A stretch of DNA of 64,000 nt, from NCBI GenBank assembly GCA_963921425.1, contig OY992836.1:13285614-13349613 (forward strand), written 5' to 3'. The notes below the pieces were generated by a model. It was not told the DNA's origin and searched no databases. It worked only from the letters and a program-made list of their open reading frames with translations. The translations under genes were made by a program, and so were the position numbers. Positions 43,837 to 52,800 of this stretch are shown one piece after another. Numbering within the stretch: position 1 is the stretch's first letter; every line of letters starts with the position of its first letter. Source of the stretch: Dryas octopetala (Eukaryota > Streptophyta > Magnoliopsida > Rosales > Rosaceae).

Positions 43837-45618
43837 ACATCAAACCACAATAAAATAAGAAAAACAAACACTAAAATGAAGGAAATTTTTCTGAAACCAC
43901 AATGGCCAACAAAAGGTATGTTACTCCATTTTTTATTGTCCACTGAAGGCCCATTGGATCTATGGGACACACATTGAAGGCAGAATTCGAACCCAGGTCC
44001 TTGGATTGCCAAACGAGTTTACCAACTAAGCTACACACCTTCATTAGAAACCACATGATCAATGTAATTTTCCTTAACTTGAGAGCTCTAACATTAGAAA
44101 TAAGGTCTCTAACAAGTTAAAGAGAATTCCGGATCAAGTCAAAATTCAAGGCTACTGATATGTGGGAATCTTGCAAATAAGTGCTGCAGATTAGAAGTTC
44201 AATTTGAATTAGCCCTTAGTTCACTTTATTTCAATTAAAGATCTGAGCACAAAGCATTTTCTAAATAAACAAGAAAGAGAAAAATGACTAGTACCTTTGA
44301 ATAGCCAAAATCACATATTTTCAAACGAGGAGCTGGACTTCCATCCAACAAAGTGTTTTCCAACTTCAAGTGCCGGTGGCACACTTGCTTCATCAAGGAA
44401 AGTAACCATCCAAATAAATTTTCTATTTGGCATTCCAAGAAAAACACATAAGTCTTACAACAGCAGAAAAGAAAGATTTAAATACCATTGCATGGCAATA
44501 ACTGACTCCTGATATAAGTTGTTGAAAAAAGAAGCGAGCCTGGACAAAAAGAAACCACAAATATTCAACATGCCAAGTAAAGAAGTGAAGAAAGGGAGAC
44601 AGGGAAGAATCACAGATATTCAAATATGAACCTCGTCCTCGCTGAAGCGCCCTGCATTGCATAATCTCTCAAAAAGCTCTCCTCCAGAAGCATATTCCAT
44701 TACAATGGCCAGATGAGTAGGAGTCAGAATGACCTATAAAGTTGAATTCAAAGCAGATTAGCAGCTAACTAGCCTTCTATCATAAGAAAAATGTATACCA
44801 AAATCTTCTCATTAAGAAAAAGCTAACCTCTTTAAACCTAACAATGTTGGGGTGCCTCAAAGACCTATGATTAATTATTTCCCTTTGAACATTTTCATCA
44901 ATCTGCAAGACAGAGCACAACCATGAGAAACAAGTGCTCCAAAATCTTATCATTCCATTTTTAGCAACAGAGTTACAATTAATTAAAAGCAATTTTTTTC
45001 AACTGGTAGTAATGTACTACCCACTAGCATATCTTAGTTAATCATATAAGAATTTTTCAATACAGTTATCACCCAAAGGTGCATACTTTAATATGTTACT
45101 CAGAAATTTAAGTTCTTTAGTTTCTCGTACAGTCGTCCTACGGAATATTATCTTTCTCTAACAATTAATCACAATGCATTAATTAATGGAAAAGACATTA
45201 TTAAGATCTTCAACAGTATTAGGAAATAAATGCGTGTAATAAAGACAAAAAGGGTAAAACCGCCCCCAAAAATGAGTTCCAAAATCGATCACTATACAAA
45301 AATTAGAAACCAGAAAAACAACACCATAACAACACCAACGACTTGAAAAAGGCGAACCAAAATTTCCTTAAATGGACGAGCTTCAAAATTTAGTTGAAAC
45401 CGACCCCAACAAATATGAAAGTTCAAAATTACGAAACTGACCTTGTTGCCGCGCTTGATATACTTGACGGCAACGAGCTCCTTGGTCTGCTTGTCCCTCA
45501 TCAGCCTAGTGACACCGAAATTTCCGGACCCGATATCTCGGACAAAATCGTACCGGTCGCTGTCGTGCATGATCAGCATGTCCATGGCCGGCCTGACCGT
45601 CACCGCCGCCTGATCCAT
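39056..45618 (-). CDS. Subclass III SnRK2 kinase (OST1-like), HRH variant
   Basis: Nine exons, each a multiple of three: 45,618-45,442, 44,902-44,828, 44,733-44,632, 44,539-44,486, 44,387-44,295, 41,249-41,157, 40,129-40,025, 39,938-39,840 and 39,343-39,056, giving 361 aa, the usual SnRK2 size. Motifs: [29 protein letters not shown], the activation loop [21 protein letters not shown], and the C-terminal SnRK2 box (LPADLMDE...[13 protein letters not shown]) plus the acidic ABA box ([18 protein letters not shown]). Subclass III SnRK2s are ABA-activated. The catalytic-loop Asp is His here (CHRHLKLEN; codon at 44,370-44,372), so phosphotransfer is probably lost. Intron 5 holds a Gypsy fragment and a SINE. 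The ATG at 45,618 lies in the same open frame as the upstream RLCK exon, so this may be the C-terminal half of a larger protein. Confidence 0.9.
41464..43780 (+). mobile_element. Truncated Gypsy retrotransposon in SnRK2 intron 5
   Basis: A 5' LTR (41,464-41,721, TGTTGAGATC...CCTACCA, about 258 bp) is followed two bases later by the primer site TGGTATCAGAGCC (41,724-41,736) and a gag-protease ORF. The element ends just after the protease-to-RT spacer (RVHDHQIP); reverse transcriptase, integrase and 3' LTR are missing. It is inserted opposite to the host gene. Confidence 0.85.
41747..43774 (+). CDS. Gypsy gag-protease fragment
   Basis: Codons from [10 protein letters not shown] onward encode a Pro/Ser-rich spacer, a retrotransposon gag core ([20 protein letters not shown]...[10 protein letters not shown]), the zinc knuckle [14 protein letters not shown], and an aspartic protease with the active motif [13 protein letters not shown]. 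The ORF ends at a stop where the polymerase should begin. The reading frame upstream is open to 41,723, but the first ATG there overlaps the primer site, so the later ATG is preferred. Confidence 0.8.
   Translation: MGTLGPPTLDTGPSAPDSTSQLQAIHKSIDSLHVQRVEFEAAVKADLITALETLSTHQAEFQNSIHSQNASFQLSLLETLRLLPHTHPLPPLSEPTTPSITFGSFPLSHPQPPSRPTSGLLSSATPSSPAIPQPHVSVMGSFSPIYSTIPPTLSSISASPSPPAFTPISPYIPHSQIPIASSPHIPTSFPFFPTSHFSPNTNPSFKPLRFDLPRFTGDDPHAWLAMAEHFFKYYTVPENQKVLIASVSMAGDAVLWMRWFNTRYSRSSWAFFTDLLLKRFGSRETTLSLDATLTHLLQTSSVEEYIAQFIKLSCRASYWSDAQLTGSYVGGLQADLRTDVQALQPNNLTRAIELAYLYESRHKKPTPKPPFKPPFFPNTSRNPPPLKPPTPSSSITVPIKKLSPTEMQDRRSKGLCFNCDELYKPGHHCTQPRIYMVDVLPDETLPDSPNPPPPNHTDFLDLYPESDLTIHALYDSHHPQTMRLHGFIRKTPVHIFIDCGATYNFLHPSIAKQLPFPINASFSQKMTIASGQTLSTKGVMSQVPLTIQDSIFLIDFHILAVAGCDVLLGAAWLETLGHIGWNFKTKEMNFFLNGHSFQLRGIQPPLPSFVGCRMISQLLSSEPLGLLAQVLPLDTDLPLSPTPSPALHALLHQYTDLFQPPTSLPPPRVHDHQIP
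43805..43834. repeat. (GA)n microsatellite
   Basis: About 15 GA dinucleotides follow the truncated Gypsy end. Confidence 0.9.
43880..44041 (-). mobile_element. tRNA-derived SINE
   Basis: On the minus strand it begins ggtgtgtagcttagttggta, containing a Pol III A box (TAGCTTAGTTGGT), and about 35 bp later has the B box GGTTCGAATTC preceded by aaggacctg. A non-tRNA body (gccttcaatgtgtgtccca) follows. The tRNA-like head cannot form a complete tRNA. It lies in SnRK2 intron 5, in the same direction as the host gene. Confidence 0.75.
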
Positions 45619-48600
45619 TTCGATCAAATTTACAACTTTGCCCCTACCAAAGCCGGTCACATTAGAACTAGCACTAGAACTAGCACTAGAACTAGATTGA
45701 AGAGAGGTAAGCTTGGATGGCTTTGGTTTTTCCTTGGTTGCTTGGATCTGTTCCAATGCCTCCAGAACTTCTCTCATGGAGGGTCGGCTTTTAGGGTCCG
45801 GTGCTAGGCATTTTAGAGTAACATGTGCTGCCCGAAATGCTGCCTTGACGGAATATTGGCCCTCCATCCGTACATCCATAATGGTATTCAACTTTCTTTT
45901 ATGAAGGAGAAGTGGTTTAGCCAAGTCAACCAGATTCTGTTTTCCCGTGGGGCGATTTGTATCAAGTGCCGGTAATCCTGTTAGGATTTCGAGCAGCACA
46001 ACACCAAAGCCATACACATCGCTCTTCACATGCAATTGACCTGTTAATTTATGGTGTACATGTCAGGCATATCAGCTTATTTACTTTACCCCAAAAAAAA
46101 AGGGTTTTTTTTTTTTTTTTCAATTTTGGTATTTGAACTTTGGGTCTTGTCCCAACTAGGTACCTAAACTATTATTTGTCCCAATTTCAGAAATAAACTT
46201 TTATTTTGTCCCAAATTAGTATACAATGTGACTTTTGTGAAAAAATACTAACAAAATTTGGTCATGTGTATTACACGTCGTATATCTAGGGTTAATTTGG
46301 TCTATTCACGATCCTTTGTTGACTTAAATGCCCCTAATTTTGATGTATTATTTAAAAAAAATCACCTTATATACTAAATTGGGACAAAATAAAAGTTAAG
46401 GTATGAAATTAGGACAAATAATAGTTTAGATACCTAGTTGGGACAAGACCCAAAGTTCAGGTACCAAAATTGAAAAAGACCCAAAAAAAGAAAAAAATAA
46501 AGCTGCACTTCTTATATAATTTTGGATTGAATGCCTCTGTTCATTAAAGGTTTGCATTTAGCTGTCTTATTCATCAATCCCCCTAACAGAAACATGTAAA
46601 ACATATATTCTGGTTGTTGAAATCAAACTGAGGGTCAAAGGCTCAAGAGCTGGTGTTGGAAATGAGTGAATTTGTCAAAACCAAAAAGACATATCATACA
46701 TAAAATTTCCAAAATAATTTCCATTTTTGACAGATATCATTACCTGTTGCAACGTATTCTGGAGCAGCATAACCATATGTGCCCATGATCCTAGTTGTCA
46801 CATGTGACTCTCTACCAGTTGGCCCAAATTTCACCAAGCCAACATCGGAGATCTTTGCATTGTAATTCTGCAGAAGATAATACAGAAGAGGGCGGGAAAA
46901 CAAAAAAAGAAGCATGATGAAATTGTACATTCATATGACCACAAAATTAAGCAACCATGGATTTTGTCCCTGGCCAAAATCAATCAACTAGTCTGTAAGG
47001 GTGTGATAACACACTGAAAATTCTTAGTCCTCAAAGTTTGCTATAGTGTACAACCACCAAAATGCTGTTGAATACACTGTTTTTTCTGCATATGTTCCAT
47101 AATGTTGTCTCATCTATCAGACTGAGCATAATGTTGTACTTGGATGCCAAAAAAAAAAAATGAATTCGAAATCATTAAATAATCATTCATTCCAAATTGG
47201 CAGCTAAATTCCTATATGGCTACCACAATTTCTATCTTCTTAGGAACAAAATAGAGCATAATGCAAATACTAAATGAGAGATAGAAAGGGTGGGATAGAG
47301 AAGAACGAACCTCGTCAAGTAATATATTTGAGGCCTTGAAATCTCTGTATATAACTTCTTTTTCTGAAGTGTGTAAGAACGCCAGGCCACGAGCTGCTCC
47401 AATGGCTATACTGAGTCTGTTGTCCCAAGAGAGTGGTTCAATACCAGGGCTCCCTACTCGAAATGAAAATTAGAGTCAGCCCAAAAAATTTGTGATCATG
47501 AACAAGCAAAAATCTTTTATTGTTTTCAGTTCTTTGTTTTCACATTCGTACTTCTAAAAAGATGATTCTCCAAGCTGCCTTTTTGCATGTACTCATAAAC
47601 AAGGAGTAGTTCCTTATCCTCCCAACAGTATCCCAATAGCTTGACAAGGTTGGGGTGAGAAAGTCTTCCTAGAAAGTTCACTTCTGACTGCATTATGAAA
47701 TATGGCAGGAAACACATAATTAGCTCAAACCTCTAAGTAATTACCTTGAAAGAAAGCATAGTACTGAAAAAAATGCAGGAAGATGTCTTCAAATAAATAA
47801 TCATTTTATTGTAAAAAAATTCTCCGTATGTACAATAAAAAAGGCTCTCTCACATGCGAGTGCACAGAGGCTAGTAGTGATAAAGCTAAGGCAATAGACT
47901 GGCCAAATAATGAAATCTTATCATTAAAGATGTAATTATAAATAAATGGATAAAATACAAATGGTCATAATTGTAAATGCTCAATAATGCTGCTTAGAGT
48001 TGAAAACAGTACCTGCCACTCTTGAAAACCTTGCATACTTTCTGGATACAATCTCTTGATAGCAACCACCATTCCATTGCCAGGCTTAGAAGGTGCAAGC
48101 GTCTTCTCATCCACCCAACCCTTGAAAACCCTCCCAAGGCCTCCTTCACTAAGTATTGCATCTGGCCTAAAATTCCTAGTAGCAGCCTTCAACTCAGCAC
48201 AACTGAAGACTCTTAAGTTGGATTTCTCCAAAATTTGCGCATCGGTTTCTGACTCATCCATTCTTGGACTTGCTGCCTCCAAAAATTGACTTCTTCCTGC
48301 GCTGCAGCATGTGTTTGAAATTGTGTCCCTGCTGTGATTTCCAGGTGTCCCTAGAGAACGGAACAAAGTATGCATAAATCATATAATAATTTTGATGATT
48401 AAAGAAAAAGAAAGAAAGATTGATGAAAGAACAAGTTAGAGGATTCATAAAGCACGCTAGATGTTTGGTTGGTGGAATGAAATGGAATGAGAATGAGAAT
48501 GGAAGTGGAATAGAATTTGGGCTACAAATTGGAATCAAATCTGGGGTAGGGTGCCGAGTTTGGGCCTGCAATAGTATATCCAATCCAACTATAAATAATC

Positions 48601-50462
48601 AACTATGAACACAGGAGGTTTTGGGTACTGCACACCAACCTTTAATTTCAATTTGACTTTTTACCACACTACTCTCCTCTGTATTCCTTACTGAAACCAA
48701 TGTCTCCTTCACATCCATTGTTCCCTGCATGTTCAGTACATCTGATCCAACTGTGGGCGATGAAGATTCAGGTACTACACACCAACCTTTAGTCTGAATT
48801 TGATTTTGTACCACACCACTCTCTTCAATTTGCTTGATCATGGCCTCTATATTCCTTACTGAAACCGAGGTCTCCCTCACATCTCTTGCTACCTGCCTTT
48901 TCAGTATATTTAACAGTCTTTGAAGAGATTCATTCAATCCAAGAAATTTGTCAGTGCATTTATACTTTTTGTAGCTAGCCCACAGACGAGCATTGGAGCA
49001 CTTGCGAACGAGCTCTACACCCTCCTCCATTTGTATTCTAAAATTTTCCAGTTCCTTCTTTGGGAGATCCAATACCTTGTTATATTCTATTATCTCTTCA
49101 ATCAATGGTTTTAAGGAGTCTAGTGTGGATTTAAGATCAATGAAGAGAGGTTTAAACTTCATATTCTTGTCTTTCACTTCTATAACCGCATTGAACAACA
49201 TCCCAAATACTGCTCCTAGAGCAGCCCTTCCGTCTAACGACACCACTGCAATATTTACAAAACCCCCAAAATCAGAAAACTTGTATTTATTTTAATCTAA
49301 ACTTAAGCAAATGCAGAAAAAAAATATATGAGAGAATCTTAAAATAAATTTGGAATCCAATAAATAATTGCCATTTTGAACCCAAGAAAATAACAAATCA
49401 AGAGACTCAAAACTAAGCAATACAAAAGTACTCAATTTTCTAACTTGTTGATGATTCTACAAGACAATATAAAGAAGAACATGTTATTCTTCAATGAGAA
49501 AAATATGTTTGCGATTCTTTGCGTTTTGGACTTGGATTCTCTATTGGGTGAATTTCACTTCTGTTAAATTATTTAAGGGAATGCAAGTTTTTCATTCATG
49601 TGAGTCAACCCTAACTCGGTTCCGCTACTGATCGACTGTGATGTTAAGCTCTTGCTAGCCATTGGTGTCAAACTTTGTTTCATAAAAATCTTAAATCAAA
49701 TATTGGTGCGTGAATACAGTTTGCCATTTCTAAATTTCACTAGTCATTACAGTATTGAATAATGCTTCTTGCAACAAAAAAAAAAAGTTAACCAAGCTCT
49801 GTATACTGATTGATTGTGTAAAAGAGAAAAACAAAAAGTATAACAATTGGATATGGGATCAATCATATATATAAAACTAGTTTTGATGCATAAAAGCAAT
49901 TTCCAAGGTCACCTTGTTCCGTGCCATTCCCTTCAGTTGGCTGGAGCACCGTCTCTGTATTACTTCCTGAAGCCATCTCTGTATGACTTCCTACATCCCC
50001 TGCTCTCTGCTGCAGTAACTTGTGTATATCTAACAGTCTTCTATTCACTTCATCAAGCTTGTCGCGGTTTTGTCTCGACAAAAGCAACACCTCCTTCACA
50101 TGCCTTGCTTCCTGCAGCTTCAGTTTTTCCAACAGTCTCTTAAGAGACCTATCCAATTCAATAATTTGGTCTATGTAACCATTTATGCAGCAGTAGTAAT
50201 CCCACACACGAAACTTGGAGAACTTGAGAACCAGCTTTACCCCTTCCTCCATTTGTAGTTGAAGACTTTCTATTTCCTCGTTTGGGAGACCCAATTCCAC
50301 GTTGTGCTCTCCAATCGGTTGGAAGTCCCGCGGTACTAAAGAGTCTAGCGTGGATTTGAGATCTCCGAGCAGAAATTTCAGCTTCGCACTCTCGCTCATG
50401 GCTTGCTTGACGCCATCATACAGCAGAGTAAACAGTGTTCCTCCGATCAACTCCAGTGCCAT
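45442..50462 (-). CDS. RPW8-RPW8-RLCK gene, open into SnRK2
   Basis: Exons: RPW8-1 50,462-49,913; RPW8-2 49,245 to about 48,607 (donor uncertain); kinase 48,350-48,013, 47,687-47,552, 47,453-47,311, 46,867-46,744 and 46,040-45,442. The first splice (CAA G/TG GTG) is in frame. RPW8-2 has no start codon, so it must be joined to RPW8-1. The kinase exons match the APK1/PBL (RLCK-VII) layout: [58 protein letters not shown] for [32 protein letters not shown]. The P-loop is SEGGLG, not GEGGFG. The usual myristoylated first exon is replaced by RPW8. The last exon has no stop: after [14 protein letters not shown] and a Ser-rich linker it runs into the SnRK2 start. A joined product would be roughly 1,150 aa. 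Transcription as one unit is inferred. Confidence 0.75.
46102..46482. mobile_element. MITE in the last kinase intron
   Basis: Inverted arms (gggtttttt...caattttggtatttgaactttgggtcttgtccc and gggacaagacccaaagttcaggtaccaaaattgaaaaagaccc) of about 110 bp surround a core with gtgttacacgtcg-like sequence. No ORF is present. It sits between kinase exons 4 and 5. Confidence 0.75.
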
Positions 50463-50542
50463 AATTAGTTAATTACAAAAACACCCAACACCAAAATAAG
50501 ACAAGAAACTTGTATTTGTTTCAATCTAAAGTTTACCCAACC

Positions 50543-50755
50543 TTATTTTCGATCCGTGGGATTCAGACCAGTTTTGCTCAAATCCGATGGTGGTCGCGGA
50601 TTGTGTCGCTTGGCTTGCACAATTCCAGAGACCAGCATCCTCACGATTGATGTACCGGAGCCTCCCATTACAGACCCAGGCAAGGTAGAGATGAAGGGCA
50701 TGAGTAGCTCAACAGTCAACTGGCTTTTGCTGTCAATACTCGTATCTAGCAGCAT
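50543..50755 (-). pseudogene. Possible KH-domain coding fragment
   Basis: A GC-richer 70-codon ORF contains TVELLMPF, GSVMGGSGTSIVRM and a later NPRPPSD. The pattern resembles a KH RNA-binding domain (hydrophobic strand, GxxG loop, SGA..V...NPRPG). It has no surrounding exons and lies in the promoter region of the RPW8-kinase gene. It could equally be chance; a protein search would decide. Confidence 0.25.
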
Positions 50756-50807
50756 TCCCTATCTTTGACTTTGTTTGGGTTTTGTGTTGCTCTGGATATC
50801 ATCGTTT

Positions 50808-50905
50808 TATTTCGCGCCTTTTAGTTTTACTCTTGGGCCTCTGCTTTTGTTTTTCCCCAGCGGACTGCTTTTTCCTTTTTTGGCCTATTGTGTGTTGGGT
50901 CTAAA
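50808..50905. promoter_or_regulatory. Upstream block copy 4, before RPW8-kinase gene
   Basis: It shares ttcgcgccttttagttttac, cttgggcctctgcttttg and ccagcggactgc with the blocks before RNL1 and RNL3. It is about 350-440 bp upstream of the ATG at 50,462, which supports a shared origin of the RPW8-kinase promoter and the NLR promoters. Confidence 0.5.
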
Positions 50906-51099
50906 TTCTTTTTAGTTTTGCAATTATAGGGATAAAATTAGAAAATTTGGACCAAAAATTTAGAAACTAATAATATTCCATCTTTTTTTTTTTTTTTTTT
51001 AGAAGTATTCCATAGATTATATTAGAGAAATTGTTAAGTAGGGTAATTCCATGCGACGGCATCATGTGTACTGTTTATTTTAAAAATTAAAGCAAATTA

Positions 51100-51286
51100 C
51101 AATTTAGTATCTCAACTTTATATGTTGTTTCAATTTAGTACCCCAACTTTAAAACCTTGCAAAAAAGTACCTCAACTTTCATTTTGTATCAATTTAGTAC
51201 CCCAACTTTAAAACCTTGCAAAAAAGTACCTCAACTTTCATTTTGTGTCAAAATAGTACCTCCATTAGTTTTTTTGTCAAAATAGC
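51100..51286. repeat. 59-bp direct repeat beside the gap
   Basis: caatttagtaccccaactttaa... starts at 51,131 and again at 51,190, followed by caaaaaagtacctcaactttc each time. It is probably one arm of a MITE whose other part lies in the assembly gap. Confidence 0.7.
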
Positions 51287-51486
51287 NNNNNNNNNNNNNN
51301 NNNNNNNNNNNNNNNNNNNNNNNNNNNNNNNNNNNNNNNNNNNNNNNNNNNNNNNNNNNNNNNNNNNNNNNNNNNNNNNNNNNNNNNNNNNNNNNNNNNN
51401 NNNNNNNNNNNNNNNNNNNNNNNNNNNNNNNNNNNNNNNNNNNNNNNNNNNNNNNNNNNNNNNNNNNNNNNNNNNNNNNNNNNNNN
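51287..51486. other. Assembly gap of 200 N
   Basis: Exactly 200 N bases, likely a placeholder of unknown true length. ORFs running through it are meaningless. Confidence 0.99.
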
Positions 51487-52610
51487 GTTGTTGGCACAAT
51501 GAATCAAGTCAGCACCAATTGTAAAATTTGAACTGAATTCAAACGGTTTCTAATTAAAAAGAAAATCCAAAGAGAAAAAGATAGATGCTGTATGGCAACC
51601 AATTATCAGCTAGTTGAAGTGTAATTTCAACCCATTCGGCATTTGAGGTAGTGAATTAGTTGCTCTATTTTCTATGTTTTATTGTTTTAATTGTTATCTA
51701 TTCAGATTTTTTGGAGGCTTAATTTAGTGGCTGGTGCTATTTCTACCTCCATTGGTGCAAAATCAGGTTCTTAATTTAGTTGGAGATATCACTCGTCCAA
51801 ACTTGGAGGAGGAATAGTCTGCAATCCCAGGTGAGTGGCCTATGATGGGTTATTCAGTTTTAGTTTTGGGCTACAAGATTCAGAGTATAAATGAAGGGAT
51901 AATTTTGTGTAAAAATCGACTGAACACCAACTGCTTGATCAAATTACTGACTCAATTTGTCTGAGGGAATGGTACGGTGTTCTTATGATTAACCTGCATT
52001 TTTTTTAACAAGTGATTTGCCCCCATTATTTCACTATAACTTGCCCAGGTCCCATAACACTAGTGTATAAACTATTTCAAGCAAAAGATAACATAGAGTT
52101 TGGGAACGATCATAAAAATCATATATGGGTTGATTGACTTAAATTTGTTTTTGACCATATGAATCAAATGGTTGAATTTATTTTGACCATAAGAAAAATA
52201 TATGGGTTAATTGAATTTATTCTCCCTGTGGTTGCTTATAATTTAAGATTGTGTTATTTCTATTGTAATGAACAGAGGAAGGAAAAGGGAGATAAAGCAC
52301 ATTTAACGTGTCATGTGTCAAAAGTCAAAAGGCTGGTGGGAAATAAGAGAAGTAAATAATAGTGTTCTAGGATCATGACTTGGATTGAGAACTTAAACTT
52401 TCCACAAATTTTTCTTTTAGATTTTTAACAATAATTCTTATAAGTCATTGTTCATTTAGCTACAATTGCATCCCAGGAGATTTCGAAAAATCTCAATGGG
52501 CAAACTTCTTTGAAATTATTATCAGGTGAAAGAAACATCACTAGCTATAAATACATTTCACTGGAAAACAAGTTCTGCCTTCTTAATGGGCAAAAAGACG
52601 TAAAATTTAT
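51487..52610. other. Intergenic
   Basis: No gene, conserved motif or clear repeat was recognised. The sequence is AT-rich. Confidence 0.5.
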
Positions 52611-52800
52611 GTTTATGAGAACATAAATGGTGACTATAAGAACATAATTTGTTTATGTATTCCAGCAATTGCTACAAAAAGATAAAATTCAACATGGAAA
52701 AAGAGCAAAAAAGAAGATGATATATCGTTTAAACATTCTAAATTCAAGGATCTGTAGGATCCAATCTTAGCACTTGGTCTTGTGAGGTGTGTAATTGACA
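52611..52800. other. RNL-type 3' flank behind the second kinase gene
   Basis: It aligns with 5,590-5,760 behind RNL1 (shared: atggtgacta, caacatggaaaaa, ctgtaggatccaatcttagcactt). In RNL1 it overlaps the end of the LRR reading frame. Here it lies just after the kinase stop at 52,892. Confidence 0.7.

Noticed and set aside
43984..44041. Possible tRNA gene on the minus strand
   Set aside because: A and B boxes are present but no acceptor stem closes, and a SINE body follows.
45394..45807. Plus-strand 137-aa ORF opposite the RLCK/SnRK2 junction
   Set aside because: Antisense shadow of well-supported kinase exons.
51216..51524. ORFs spanning the run of N
   Set aside because: They are translated from unknown bases.
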